A DNA stretch of 64,000 nucleotides from Dryomyza anilis (GCA_951804985.1 OX638132.1:19387529-19451528); one strand, 5' to 3'; positions 12,463 through 25,286 are shown, counted from the first letter of the stretch. Numbers and translations: made by a program. The notes: generated by a model from the sequence alone, not told the origin.

Positions 12463-14190
12463 TATGTGTTCGATAATAGCTTTTTGAATACATATTTTCA
12501 GAAAGAAATCGTAGTATTGGGTTTATGCCTACAATTAAATATTACTTATATATATTCACAAAAAAAACCGTAACCGATATCTGTTTTTAGAATACGTTTG
12601 AGCTATGTTATACCAAAAAAAAAAAAAATAGAAAATGAAAAACCGTAACATTTTTTAATCTCACAATTAAGTAACGATTTTAATTGGTAACTCGTTACTC
12701 TACAAACACTTGAATAGATTAATTAAATTTAGTAATTGTACATGTACTGCAGACTGTGGCCACTTATTTATTCATTTGAAAACATTTTGAAATTACCTGG
12801 CTCAAGTGTGAACAAAATATTTGCTTTATAATATTGCTGCGTTATGGGGATTTTGAAATTTTAACGGCGACATGCTACGTTAATTTGGAGCAACTTTTAG
12901 TCAAACACTAATTTAAGTTAACACTTGATTAGCACACGTTCAAAACGAACAAACACATGCTTACCTCACATAAATATAACTCGGCTATTTAATTAGTTAG
13001 TATGGATTGCCAGACCGAGGTAGACAGACACTTTAAAGACGTGTTAATTGAATGCGCATGAAATTCTCGGTTAAAATGCGTTGTATGTGGCAAAGAAAAC
13101 GATCAGGCGGCCGGAATACGACTACGGAAAAATAACAGACCTTTACAACAAAAAACAGAAAAAACTGAAAAAACTGAAAAAAACCCAGCGAAGACAGCAT
13201 CATTTAATATAGGGATGGATGGATGTGTTTATTAACAAAGCAATATTTATTTAGACTTTGTATTTTATTTCGTAGTCGTGCGATTTTAATGACTCGCTTG
13301 AAAGAGTAGAGGAGGGTATAGCTAAATGGCTCAATGGTTGCATAGATATGTAGATGGATAGATATGTCGATGGACGGATAAACGAAACGATAGAACGGAT
13401 GGATCGATGGCTGGTACGTTGCTATGTTGGTTTGCTCATTAGTGGTTGCTTATTTCTCGATGACGATGACGATGTGATGCCGATGCCGATGCTGATGCTG
13501 TTGATGATGGGCGCTTCATTTGTACTACGTATGCAAAATAAAAAAATCTCAGTTTACAAAATTTAACAACTCAGAAGACTCGTATTTCGCATTTATCGCA
13601 CATAATAAATACAGTGGTACTGCTTTAGCTTGGTCTGAGTTGTGAAAACCAAATAAAATGCCTCTCATCCGTGTGTAAATTGATTCTTAATTAAACACTC
13701 ACATTTCTGGTATCTTGCAGTTTGTATCTGCGTCTTTTCGTGCAGTTCTTAGTGTGCAGACAACACTGGTGCCATGTTAAAAGTGTCGGATCTTGCGAAT
13801 GAGTTTTAAATTGTCTCTGAGGTGTCGATGTCAATTCGTTAAAGTGTTGATGTTCGTGCACTTAATGGCACTGCTAGCTAGTTTAAGATATTGTATCTGA
13901 CAAATACCATTCGATTAGATGGATTGTGTCGTTTGAGCGCTGTTAGTTCACACTCGAGTGATTGACAAACATTTGAGCAAATCTTAAAAGTTGTATGTTT
14001 TCAGATACCATAACGATAGATGGATTTTCTATTTGTTCTCATATTTAAAATGTACTTAAGTTACTTTCAAGTGTAAAAGATACTTTTGACTTAAAGTCCA
14101 CGTTCGAAACTCCACCTTAATATTAAAATATTATTTGAAATAGCAAACATTTTAATATACTTATTTTAAATAACTCTATTACTTTATCTT
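12463..14190. other. Unique DNA with simple repeats
   Basis: No gene recognised. Imperfect GATGGATA units lie at 13325-13410 and GATGAC/GATGCC triplets at 13450-13510. The stretch 13640-13990 is less repetitive and could be regulatory or untranslated sequence. Confidence 0.4.
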
Positions 14191-14194
14191 TTTT

Positions 14195-14251
14195 TATTCA
14201 ACACTAAGAGTGAAAGGGTTTATTCAGTTTGGTTGGCCGTTTGTAACAGCC
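14195..14251 (+). mobile_element. DINE-1 5' end fragment
   Basis: ACACTAAGAGTGAAAGGG then TTTATTCAGTTTGGT matches the 5' ends at 23480 and 51990; the rest is missing. From 14254 a different repeat starts (CCATTCCACGTCAA), similar to the stretch at 39145. Confidence 0.7.
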
Positions 14252-14842
14252 ATTCCACGTCAAAACGGGTACTTTTGAGATTTACTATTTTTGATTTCGT
14301 TGAAACTTTGTAGTCTTGTTCCATGTCGAAAAATATTTTACCCGTGTTTCATGTTTTATAATAAAAAAAATGTTTTTGGTAGTTATACCCCTTTATAAAA
14401 TTAACGTAAATGTTTGTCCTATAATAAAAAATACAAAAAAAATAAGCATGGCATAATAATAGAAGTCTTTACGAACAGAATTTCCGGCAAACTACAACTC
14501 TAATTTAACAAATGGTTCAAGTTTTCGGGTTAAAGTGTATATTCTATTACCTCTAATATTTACGCGCACACAAAAAAATGTAATTTGTGAAAATTTATTA
14601 AAATTGTGATTTTCTTTATTTTTTAAATTAAGCTTTTGCAGATGTATATTTTTGGAACACAACTTTCCATAAACATATGTAGTGGATGTTATAAATATGT
14701 CGTGTATAATACATTATATACAGTATATACATTTATTAAATTTTAAAGTTTATTAGCTACATTATATATAAACATGTTCATATTAGGTTCTTCATTTTAT
14801 ACTTGCCACGTATATGGAACATAATACCAATAGCAACAAAGT

Positions 14843-15152
14843 AGTAGCCGCGGTAGCTCAGTGGTTAGTGCGTTGGACTGCGAGCCGAAAGGTCCCCGAT
14901 TTAAGCCTGGACTGGGGCTAACAACATCTTTTCATAGAAACATTTTTCTATACCGCGCTACCTCTCGGCAGTAAATGCAAACCTACGAGAGTTAACATTG
15001 CCTATGAAAAGCTCTCACCCGCCGTTCGGATTCAGCAATAAACTGTAGGTCCCAACACTTTGAGTACAAATATAACACGCACAGCTCAAAATGGTGATAG
15101 AGCTCGGCCTAAGTTCTTATAGGACTGTAGTGCCAAACTATTATTTATTATT
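14843..15152 (+). mobile_element. tRNA-derived SINE, copy 2, with 13-bp target duplication
   Basis: Same family as 6572. A box TAGCTCAGTGG and B-box region CGATTTAAGCC (degenerate). ATAGCAACAAAGT flanks both ends (14830-14842 and 15153-15165). Tail GGACTGTAGTGCCAAACTAT then (TTA)n. Confidence 0.92.
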
Positions 15153-15457
15153 ATAGCAACAAAGTTAACTCCGCCCTTTATTGTATATGTTCCATAATCA
15201 GAATGAATGACTTACTTATATATCACAGCATTGCGACATATTATTGCGTATGTTCAATACATGTTATTAGTCACCTCTTTGGGACTACATATTATTAGTT
15301 TGCAACACTGGTGTCAGAGGTAACTGAAAAGGTACACATATGCCACAATAGTTTGTGGCAATTGTCGAGCTGAGGTTGCTTGGGATCGAACAGGGGTGAA
15401 AACAAAAATGCATTATTTGTATGCTTTCAATCCTTGAGTTAAGAAGCATTGTTAATA

Positions 15458-16540
15458 TCTATATATATAAAACTCTTGGTTCGTCTTTCGGTCTGTCTGT
15501 CTATTTGTTCCAGCATCACGACTAAACCGCTGAACCGATTTAACTGAAATTTTGAACCATGATACTATAGAGTCCGGAGGGTGTAATAGGCTATATATGG
15601 GCGGGAATGGACAAAGGGGCGTGGTACCTCCCATACAACCTAAACTTTCAAAACGATATAACTCGGCACTTTCACCAGCAAAATACAACAAAAAAAAATT
15701 AAAAGCAAAAACACAAAATCAAAAGCAAATATCAAACACAAAAACAAAAGTAAAAGCACAAAACATAAGCAATAACTCAAAAACAACAGAAAAATAAAAA
15801 AAGGATAGAAAACAAAAACAAAATCAACCACACTAAAATTCACCGCACTAAAACTCACCATAATAAAATTCACCACACTCAAATTCACCACACTAAAATT
15901 CACCACACTCAAATTCACCACACTTAAACTCACCACACCAAAACTCACCACACTAAAACTCACCACACTAAAACTCACCACATTTAAACTCACCACACCA
16001 AAATTCACCGCACTAAAACTCACCATACTAAAATTCACCACACTCAAATTCACCACACTAAAATTCACCACACTAAAATTCACCACACTAAAACTCACCA
16101 CAATAAAACTCACCACACTTAAATTGAACACACAACACTAAAATTCACTACACTTAAACTCACCACACTAAAATTCACCACTCTAGAACTCACCACACTG
16201 GAACTCACCACAGAACTCACCACACTAAAACTCACCTCAATAAAACTAACCACAATAAAACTTCTACTGGGAAAAGCTCTACGGGGAAGAATTCAACGGG
16301 AAAGAATTCTACTGGGAAGAATTCGATGAAGCACAGTCAGAGAAAGAATTGTATATGAGAAAAGTTGTTTTAGCAGAGAATTAGTTTGGTTTTGGTTACT
16401 ACATTTATAGAACCAATAAAAAAACGTCCACAGCGAAGCACGGGTCCCTGATATTAATAATAAAAATGTTATTTATATTAATAAAATTGCTCCATAACAT
16501 TGCATTCACAAATCTTTGCACGAGTCGTGTACGGGTCCAG
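15458..16540 (+). mobile_element. Non-autonomous Helitron with internal minisatellite
   Basis: 5' TCTATATATATAAAACTCTT follows an A and is shared with 3346 (minus) and 63437. The 3' region has the palindrome GCACGAGTCGTG and ends GGGTCCAG, but CTAGT has decayed to AAAAT. A second terminus-like GCACGGGTCC occurs at 16437, which may mark an alternative or nested end. No Rep/helicase. Confidence 0.72.
15826..16256. repeat. 15-bp minisatellite AAAATTCACCACACT inside the Helitron
   Basis: About 28 imperfect 15-bp units. It creates a 163-residue open frame on the other strand (VVNFS repeats) that is not a gene. Confidence 0.93.
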
Positions 16541-18048
16541 AAAATAAAATAAACCTAATACTTATTTTTTTGTATGGAGTGTAAGTCGGTCTAATGACAG
16601 TCTGTGTGTATTATTAATACCAAGTGTTGGAGCTAACTTAATTGTGACTCATACGCCCATATTTAATAAGTACGTTGGTCGTTCCATTGTATCTCAAAAC
16701 TACCATAAATTATTTAATTTCTTAACATTTTTGGTTATACTTTGTCGAGAAAGTTTGATTAACACATACTGTTGGTGTATACATTATTTTTGCTGTAGAC
16801 AAAAATTAAATTTATTACAAAAATATTATAATATTCGGCCCAAGATTATAGTTTTTTTTTTAGATACATTGCATTTTGTTTATCGCACAGATACAAATGC
16901 GTGTTATTTGTATAAGTTCTGAGAAAGTTTGCATAAATATTTCATTTGACAAACACAACGTTAACAAAATCGATTCATCTTAATTTGAGAATGGTAACAG
17001 TTGAAAGGCGATCACTGAAATACGATACATACCTGCAAGTATCCCATAGATATCGGCAAAGCATGTTAACATTCGAAAGATGCGTTCGTTTGGCTGCTAT
17101 CTATGCGACTGACTGACTGTCTGTCTGTCTGCCGGTCTGCCAGTCTAGTGTTACTGTGTGTTGCCTGCCTAACGATCAGTATGTCTGTATGTCTGTTTGT
17201 CTGTCCATTTTAACAATCTCAACATAATCTTCGCTGTATCCGCATGAATTACGTACCTCGCTATGCATCAGATCGCATCCGTTAGTGCGTTGGTTCAATC
17301 GTCCATGTCGCCGAGGCTCTTTGAACATTCGTTGCATATATCGTTTATTTTTTTCTATTAAATTTTCAAGTTGTTTCGGTTCTCTCCTAAGGTAACAGAT
17401 AAATAGTTTGTTAAATAAACAACGCTGAGCTTGTTGATTTTCCTATGCTGTGCTATTTTACGGCTGGCATTTATTTTTATTTTTTTTGCTTATAATTCAC
17501 ATTTATTTATTTTTCTTTTAAGTGCTTTGCATTGTATTTTCCATGAGCTCCGAACGCGATGTGCCGGCATTAATAACATCTGAATGCGATGCGATGCGAT
17601 TGGATGCGTCGGTTCGGAATTGATTAGTGGCTGAGGTTTAACTCAACCGATTGTGGATATTGAAGGGTGTCGATGTGTTGTTGTTGTTGCTGTTATTGTA
17701 AAGGAGTTTCCATTAATTTTCGTTTGTATTTATTTTATGGCATTTTAAACATTGTTGGGCTTATGTTGCTGCACGTTCATGAGTGTTCTTTTTCCAGGAA
17801 ATCTGTAGTAGATAACTTTTGCTTTTAATTTATTTAAGTAATTGAACCTTTAAGCGTTATGCAGACGTTGAATTACCCGAAACTAACAGAACTGAAAAAC
17901 TAACATTCATAGCTATTTTATTTGAAATCGTTTAATGTTTAAAGAGAGTTTCCTAAATAGAGTTAAAGAATCTGTATTTGCGTCGCCTAAGACTGATTAC
18001 ACAATTATTGAAGTTATCATTAGACATACTATTAAATTGTAAATTATA
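16541..18048. other. Unique DNA, no gene recognised
   Basis: Contains a (GTCT)n patch at 17110-17210 and GATGCGATGC repeats near 17585. 17220-17700 is relatively GC-rich and non-repetitive. Confidence 0.4.
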
Positions 18049-19242
18049 TGGGCATTTTCAGAAAAACGTCAACCACGAACGAAAAATTCAAAATGCTGAA
18101 ATCTTTGAAATAACGGTGGATTTGGAATATTAAATATGTGAATCTAAAAAGCTGAAGAGAAAATTCTATTCCATTAACAGTAACGTATAAAAAAATACTC
18201 TTAAAGTTACATTACTATAAAACTTGTAAATATACGAAATTTCTCATGTACTTTGAGTAACTAAATACAAAATATTATTTTCTATTTTTTCAGACAAACT
18301 TAATTTATATTTCTAAAGCTTTGAAAGTAAAATAAGGGATACATTATATTTTCGTATAAGTCCCGTGTTTTGAATATTTTTCCATCCGGAACCAAAAAGA
18401 TACAATTATTATCATATTAAACTAACTAACAAATTTTTAAAAGTTGAATCCTCTCTTTCTAAATATAAATTTCCTCGGGATTTTCCAAAATATAAACATC
18501 GATTTCCTAGTAATTCTAGAAAAATGTGGACAGCTTATTGCAATCTGTGCAAAAGTGTAAAACCAAAGTATAAAAATACAAAAAAAAAATGTTTTTTTTA
18601 AATAGTAAAAATACTAATAAAAAAAACTTAAAACCCATCTGGAAATTCGAATTGTACATCACCTTTCCTTTAGTAATACAGATTATTAATACTGTCAGAT
18701 ACAAAATTATACGAAACGTCTGACATTATTCTGTGATTTATTACGAAATAACTATACATTTTAAGAACAAAGTATTCGTAAATAAAAAAAAGTAAATTGT
18801 CTTAGCTGTACGCAAAAAGTATTTTTAAAACAAAATTCGTCGTGATAATTTCTATACGGACCTTCGGAATTTTACTGTGTTTTATTATGAAAAAACTAAA
18901 AACTTTAGGTACAAAGTGTAAATATACGACGAAAGCACACGTTTTCAGATATTTTGTAAAATAATTAAAAAAAAAATAATTTGTACGTAAAATTCGCAGA
19001 TTTTTCGGAATTCCATGCAAACCTCGACATGCACCATCCTTTTTGTCCCGTCTGAAACAACCACCATTTAATGTATATCTTTTGATTTTTATAGAATTAT
19101 ATAATTCTATAATTTTTGCAGATGTTTAGTACTATTTAAATACTACTTGCTCAAAGAAATCAAGTAAATTATTTAATTTTCCTTCGAGATATTAAAGTTT
19201 TATTCGTACGAATCTCCCATCCGGAACTCCAAGAAATGCCCA
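18049..19242 (+). mobile_element. TGGGCATTTCC element, copy 2
   Basis: TGGGCATTTTC at 18049 and GAAATGCCCA ending at 19242; interior colinear with 11214-12462. Its right half is included in the tandem duplication that follows. Confidence 0.8.
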
Positions 19243-20252
19243 TCTAGAAGAGGTTTTAGAGAATATACATGGTGGTCTGTTTAAGGGTGTACATATTTTA
19301 GGACTAATATATTTTTGGATTAATTGCTTGGTTCATTTCATGAAAAAAAAAAATTTCTAGAATTCGGGTGTATCAGAATCGCCCCATTGAAGAGTGTTTC
19401 AACATTTATTTTAAAAAACTTGATTCAAACGGATATTTAATAATTACTTCTACAATTTTTAACCAAGAACAAATATATTACACTTATTTTACAGATAATC
19501 GATTATTTTGTTTCCCTAGTAGAAATTTTCCCGATGTTCCACCGGGAAATGATCGGGTTGTCGTTGGGTAAGCCATATTAGAGAAAATATGATCATTGCC
19601 TTTGCATGCCCTTATCATGCATACCATACCAGGGTTTATATTATCTAAATAGTCAATGTTCCCGATCATGGCTACATTATTTGTTCCTCATAACGAAATT
19701 TGCATCAGACAATGATCGAGATTTAATGAGAGAAAACCTATTATGCTCGGGCTCTGACAAGGCAATTGTTGGATAACTAATAAAATGGGGAATTTCTCGA
19801 TCAGTACATGATCATAGCCTGAGGTCAGTACATGATCAGGACACTGCGTTACAAGAACATTATGGGCCTCGTCATATCCCGATCAACTCAAATAATGACA
19901 TGATCACTTCATGACCATGGCCCGACCATAATTTCTAGGCTCTAAGAAAGTTTTCACATCTAAGTAAAAAAAAATATATAATTTTTTTTCATTTTCTTTT
20001 TATAAAACTAAATTTTTCTCAAAATTTTAATAGAGAATACTTTGAATAACTTTTGTGAATAAAGTATTTGTAAAATAAATTCTTTCAAAACTAGAGGTAT
20101 TTGAAAATATTGAGAGATATACAAAAAGTTCTGCACAATGTTATGTAAAAATATTTACAGACATTTTTTATAACATTATAATGCATGAATTTAAGAATAA
20201 AAAAAAAAAGAAAATTATTAGATAAAAGTTTCAAGAAAAACAAAGTTTTATA
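18614..20252 (+). repeat. Tandem duplication, unit copy 1
   Basis: From AAAACTTAAAACCCATCTGG to AAAGTTTTA it is colinear with 21037-25345, with only small differences outside the insertions. Free of the DINE-1, foldback and GA-element insertions found in copy 2, but carries its own ~420-bp insert at 19514-19936. Confidence 0.85.
19514..19936. mobile_element. ~420-bp GATC-rich insertion, unclassified
   Basis: Present only in duplication copy 1; copy 2 reads straight through (GTTTAGGCTC near 23421). Ends carry a short inverted AGAAAT...ATTTCT. The interior has many ATGATC/CCCGATCA motifs. Exact ends and target duplication are ambiguous. Confidence 0.55.
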
Positions 20253-20859
20253 AAAAACGAGTTGGGAAAGTTAGGTCACATGGGTAAGTTCGGTCACATG
20301 GGGCGAATTTTTATAGTCGGTACGGGCCCGACTATGGAATACCCTACACCTTTGGTGGGGATATTAACCCTCAGAATATTATTCATATATCAGAAATTTA
20401 CGTCTTATATCCCCATAAATTAAAAAATTTATATAAAAGTATAAAAAACTAAAAAAATTTGAAAAATATAATTGGGCGGACCACGCCTATATTTAAAAAT
20501 TTGAAAGGCTAATATTTCATAGATTTGATTTTAATAATTTACGGATCAAATTTCCACTATGAAAACCCGGGAAATAATGAAAAAAAAAGTGGGCGGATCA
20601 CGCCCATTTTTGGACCACATATTTTTAGGTGAATTCTAACAATACGTTTTAAATTTTATAACTATACCTTGAATACTTTTCGAAAAAGTTATATAAAAGT
20701 GACTTGTATGGGAGGTGGGCGTGTCCATTGTCCGATTTGGCTCATTTTCAAACTCAGTTCCTACTTTTGGCTAAAATATATTGAGACGAAATTTTATCGC
20801 ATTCTGATCAGTATTTCTCAAGTTATTCTGTATTCGGACAGCAAGACAGCAAGACAGCA

Positions 20860-20899
<40 letters not shown>

Positions 20900-21036
20900 G
20901 GACATGGCTAAACGGACTCGGGTAGTGATGCTGATCAAGAATATATATACTTTTCCATACCGGACACGCCTCCTAAGGGGCGTTACAATATATGCACAAA
21001 GTTAATATACCCTGTACCTCATAGGTGTAGGGTATA
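20253..21036 (-). mobile_element. DINE-1/Helentron-like element (b), at the duplication junction
   Basis: Close relative of element (a) in reverse: CGAGTTGGGAAAG at the 3' end, hairpin near 20320, a (CAGA)n block at 20868-20900, and GGTGTAGGGTATAAA at the 5' end. It sits exactly between the two units of the tandem duplication. Confidence 0.87.
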
Positions 21037-21100
21037 AAAAACTTAAAAACCATCTGGAAATTCGAATCGTACATCACTTTTCCTTTAGTAATATAGATTA

Positions 21101-22551
21101 CATTACACAACAGCCATTCTGCGCAGCAGTCAACGTTATTTTTGTATTCTTTTAAATGATGCCCTTATTCCGAAAATATGGTTTAATAAAGTTTCTTTGG
21201 ATAGGTTTACAAAATATGGGCCAACAACTTTTGGACCGAGCTTTCATAAAAGTGGTCACATATATTTGCAAATATCTCGAGTTATTAATAACACATATGA
21301 TCAAATGTTATATGGAATGATAGTTAATTGAATATCGAATAAATATTTCTTAGAACATTTTTAAATTGGTTCATTAGTTTAAGAGAACTCGAAATGATAA
21401 CTTGAAAAAACGTTTTTTTTTCAACAAAAATTTAAGAAAAAATTCATTTAAAAAAATGTAAAAAAATCGAGAAAGTAAGATGACACACAAATTTTAATTT
21501 TTCAAAATTAGTTCACACTCTTTTGAAGAAATTGAGCTATAAATGACAAAAATATATGTGCAACATTTGAGGATAAAAAAAGTTATGTGAAAGCAATATA
21601 ATTGAGTGCTATAGAAATGGCATAAAAATAAAAAATAAAAAATGTGAGCGGCTCACGATTATTTTTTGAGCACCTATTGATAGATGATTGCTTGTAATTA
21701 ATTTTAAATTTAATAACTTTATCTTTAATACTTTACGAGATATGTGATCCTAAAAAGTAAACCCATGTTTCGTAGTGGATGTAGCAGATTGCGTTGACTA
21801 AATCGACTAATTTTCGAACTCGGAATTACTATTCTACTAAAAGTTATCATCATTCGGAATAGCAGTTTTAAAGTTATCGTGTATAGGCGGACAGACAGAC
21901 GGTCATATCTAAATCGACTCGGAAAATGATGTTGACCAAGGAAAATATATACTTTTTCAGTCACGCCTACTAAGAGGCGCTAAAATTTCCTCACATTTAT
22001 TTTATAACTTGTAACCCATGGGTATTGGGTATAAACATATTATGCCATTTTTTTTTAGTTAATACCCAATTGTAATGCTTTCACATGATTTTTTCTGTTC
22101 TCATAACGTATCCATAGATTTCTTTTATTTTTACATTATTTTCTTTAAAAATGTACAGGCTAATTTTGCAATATTCATATTGCGTTTTCAATTTTTCGCC
22201 ATTTTTTAATAAAATTTTCGTCGACAAAATTTACATTTTTCGAGTTCTCTATAGAGTTTTCTTAAACCAGTAAACCAAGTCCAAACTATTGTAAGAAATG
22301 TTTATTGAATATTTAATTATCTTTCATTCGATATAACAATTGCGTTTATGGGTTTTATTAAACGCGAGATATTTACAAATATATGTGACCACCTTTTGAA
22401 AATCAGTACAAAAGTTATTGCCCGAGATCTCGTAATCCTATCCGTAGAATATTTTTTAATTCATATATTCAAATTCTGCGAGTCATTTCCAATAATACAA
22501 AAATAATAGAATTTACTGCGCAAACTTTTTTTCTCATTTTGTTGTGTAGTG
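21101..22551. mobile_element. Long-TIR foldback transposon, CA(C/T)TACACAACA ends, TTA target
   Basis: Left CATTACACAACA, right TGTTGTGTAGTG. The inverted arms continue for roughly 500 bp (21101-21624 against 22040-22551), e.g. GAACTCGAAA near 21390 against TTTCGAGTTC near 22235. The paralogous uninterrupted site at 18680 shows a 3-bp TTA duplication. Ends and target recall the CACTA-Mirage-Chapaev group (tentative). No transposase. Confidence 0.75.
21625..22039 (-). mobile_element. Degraded DINE-1-like element (c) in the foldback's loop
   Basis: The 5' part is readable in reverse: CAGACAGACGG, a stretch related to TATATTCTTGATCAGC, and CCCATGGGTATTGGGTATAAA. Much diverged from the other DINE-1 copies. 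It fills the centre between the two arms of the foldback element. Confidence 0.6.
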
Positions 22552-23148
22552 TTATTAATACTGTCAGATACAAAAATAATTTTAGCAAATAAATCGTAGT
22601 GCAAACTTCAATACGAAACGTCTGACATTATTCTGTGATTTATTACAAAATAACTATAAATTTTAAGAACAAAGTATACATAAATAAAAAAAAAAGTAAA
22701 TTGTCTTAGCTGTACGCAAAAAGTATTTTTAAAACAAAATTCGTCGTGATAATTTCTATACGGACCTTCGGAATTTTACTGTGTTTTATTATGTAAAAAC
22801 CAAAAACTTTAGTTACAAAGTGTAAATATACGACGAAAGCACACGATTTCAGATATTTTGTAAAATAATTCAAAAAAAAATAATTTGTACGTAAAATTCG
22901 CAGATTTTTCGGAATTCCATGCAAACCTCGACATGCACCATCCTTTTTGTCCCGTCCGAATCAACCACCATTTAATGTATATCTTTTGATTTTTATAGAA
23001 TTATATAATTCTATAATTTTTTGCAGATGTTTAGACCTATATAATACTAACTTGCTCAAAGAAATCAAGTAAATTATTTAATTTTCCTTCGAGACATTAA
23101 AGTTTTATTCGTACGAATCGCCCATCCGGAACTCCAAGAAATGCCCAT
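22552..23148 (+). mobile_element. TGGGCATTTCC element, right part (duplicated copy)
   Basis: Continues the element interrupted at 21100 and ends AAGAAATGCCCA. Nearly identical to 18689-19242, so it came by duplication rather than separate transposition. Confidence 0.8.
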
Positions 23149-23471
23149 CTAGAAGAAGTTTTAGAGAATATACAGGGTGGTCTGTTTAAGGGTGTACATA
23201 TTTTAGGACTGATATATTTTTGGATTAATTGCTTGGTTCATTTCATGAAAAAAAAATGTTCTAGAATTCGGGTGTATCAGAATCGCCCCATTGATATAAA
23301 GGGTGTTTTCAACATTTATTTAAAAAAAACTTGATTCAAACAGATATTTAATAATTACTTCTACAATTTTTAACCATGAACAAAAATATTACACTTATTT
23401 TACAGACAATCGATCATTTTGTTTAGGCTCTAAGAAAGTTTTCACATCAAAGTAAAAAAAAATATATAATT

Positions 23472-23622
23472 TTTATACCCTACACTAAGAGTGAAAGGGT
23501 ATATTCAGTTTGGTACGTCGTTTGTAACACCCAGAAGGAAGCATCTCCGGTATGGAAAAGTATATATATTCTTGATCAGCATGACCTCCTGAGTCGATTT
23601 AGCGATGTCCGTCCGTCTGTCC

Positions 23623-23664
<42 letters not shown>

Positions 23665-23682
23665 CCGTCTGTCCGTCTGTCC

Positions 23683-23736
<54 letters not shown>

Positions 23737-24330
23737 CCGTCTGTCTGTCCGTCTGTCTGTCCGTCTGTCTGTCTCTCTGTCCGTCTGTCTGTTGAAATCC
23801 CTACTACTTTTAAAATTGAAGAGCTAGATAAATGAAACTTATAACTTAGATTACTAATACACCTACGCTGTGTGTGCGAAAAAAGATCGGTCCATTGTGA
23901 CCTATGATCCGACCACTTATGTTCAAATACCTCATATAAAATGTACATATAAAGATCAATTTTTATGAACACGTGCTTAGGTAAACTTTTTTGGTCAAAT
24001 ATATATTGATATCATGCTCAAATACATGTTAATAATGTTTTCCGGCAAAAAGACTTGTGGTTCACAAAAAATAAAATCGAAATTCGGTACACCTACCCAT
24101 TTGTAAATATGGGTATCAAATGAATGGAAATTCTTTAGCGATTGAATGTTTGTAGTTATTTTCAGGATTCGTATACCCTGGTGACCTATATATCACTTTG
24201 AATGGTAACCACATATATGTGTAGGGTATTTATAGTCGGCTTAGACCGACTATAATTTTGATAATCCAAACTATCATAATTACACCTACTTTAAAATTTC
24301 CCATGTGATCTAACCTTCCCAACTGGTTTT
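23472..24330 (+). mobile_element. DINE-1/Helentron-like element (d)
   Basis: 5' TTTATACCCTACACTAAGAG, AAAGGGTATATTCAGTTTGG, TATATATATTCTTGATCAGC, a ~190-bp (GTCT/GTCC)n block at 23607-23795, and the 3' hairpin AGTCGGCTTAGACCGACT followed by CCTTCCCAACTGG. The matching empty site is the T-run at 19982-19990 in duplication copy 1, showing insertion within a run of T, as known for Helentrons. Confidence 0.9.
23607..23795 (+). repeat. (GTCT/GTCC)n microsatellite in DINE-1 (d)
   Basis: About 47 tetranucleotide units, the expanded central block of DINE-1. It explains the long serine/valine/cysteine frames on both strands. Confidence 0.97.
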
Positions 24331-24549
24331 TCATTTTCTTTTTATAAAACTAAATTTTTCTCAAAATTTTAATAGAGAACACTTTGAATAAATTTTGTGA
24401 ATAAAGTATTTGTAAAATAAATTCTTTCAAAACTAGAGGTATTTAAGAATAATGAGAGCAGTACAAAAAGTTCTGCACAATAAAAACGGTAAGTGTTATG
24501 TGAAAATATTTATTTATAAAGACATTTTTTATAACATTGTAAAGCTTGA

Positions 24550-25286
24550 CCCTGCAGTGTAAAGGACTAGATGAATACTAATATTGGTCTAGTTCTCCGT
24601 AGACACTCAACTAGCTCAATGAACTGTAATTTTTTCAATGCTCATGTCCTACGATGTGTCAATTGTCCCCTCTTGCATTACATTTAAGTAGTTTTTTAAC
24701 TAGTTTCTTTTAACCGATACTATTTTTTTACAGTCAGTCTATAAACTAGTTCCTTTAATCCTTCTTTAAACTGGTTACTATTTACCAATTGGAACACTAT
24801 AGGTGTAAGCTTTTCGACGACAATTGACATAGTCAAGCGCATCGAGATCTATCGGTTTGGCTGTCTAGATTATGTGGGACGAATGGATAAAAATTGATCC
24901 AGTCAAGAAATGTCTTGAAATGAGACTTGATGCTGGACAGCGTAAGAAGTGCGACTGGCGCGGATTTTTATCAATACACGGTTGTAACGACCTTTCAAAT
25001 AGGATATGTGTTAAATTGTATGAGTCCATGGCGGAGGCAAATAAAACAAATCAACCAATAGAACCACAAAATTAAAAAGAAAGATGTTTCATACAAAATT
25101 AATAAATGAAATATAATTTGTATTTAAAAATTTATTTTGTTTTGACAATTTTGACACGTTCCTCTACAAAACAAGTTTTGAACTGGTTTTTCTCTGCATC
25201 CATTTTAACTAGTTACCGATCTAGAAACATGGTTACTAATATAAATACTACATATTTATGCTACTAGTTTAGGGTTCACTGCAGGG
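24550..25286 (+). mobile_element. 737-bp unclassified DNA element, CCCTGCAGTG ends, GA target
   Basis: Perfect 10-bp TIRs: CCCTGCAGTG at 24550 and CACTGCAGGG ending at 25286, flanked by GA on each side. Duplication copy 1 (GCATGAATTTAAG near 20190) is the empty site and confirms a 2-bp GA duplication. Both ends are rich in AACTAGTT-like repeats. It contains a 67-codon open frame (24872-25075). I cannot place it in a superfamily. Confidence 0.8.
24872..25075 (+). CDS. Hypothetical 67-aa open frame inside the CCCTGCAGTG element
   Basis: Encodes MWDEWIKIDPVKKCLEMRLD... and ends QPIEPQN. Composition is soluble, charged and protein-like (W at 2, 6 and 29; cysteines near 14, 27, 38 and 46), unlike the low-complexity frames nearby. 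It may be a surviving domain or exon of the element's own protein, or chance. A TAG stop lies one codon from the ATG on the upstream side. I do not recognise the family. Confidence 0.3.
   Translation: MWDEWIKIDPVKKCLEMRLDAGQRKKCDWRGFLSIHGCNDLSNRICVKLYESMAEANKTNQPIEPQN

Noticed and set aside
14254..14560. CCATTCCACGTCAA repeat as a transposon
   Set aside because: Similarity to 39145 is limited to the start and no matching right end was found, so it is only noted under its neighbours.
15640..16131. 163-codon minus-strand frame with VVNFS repeats
   Set aside because: Produced by the 15-bp minisatellite of the Helitron; period 15 keeps any frame open.
23505..23972. 155-codon frame rich in RQTDGQTD
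   Set aside because: Translation of the DINE-1 (GTCT)n block.
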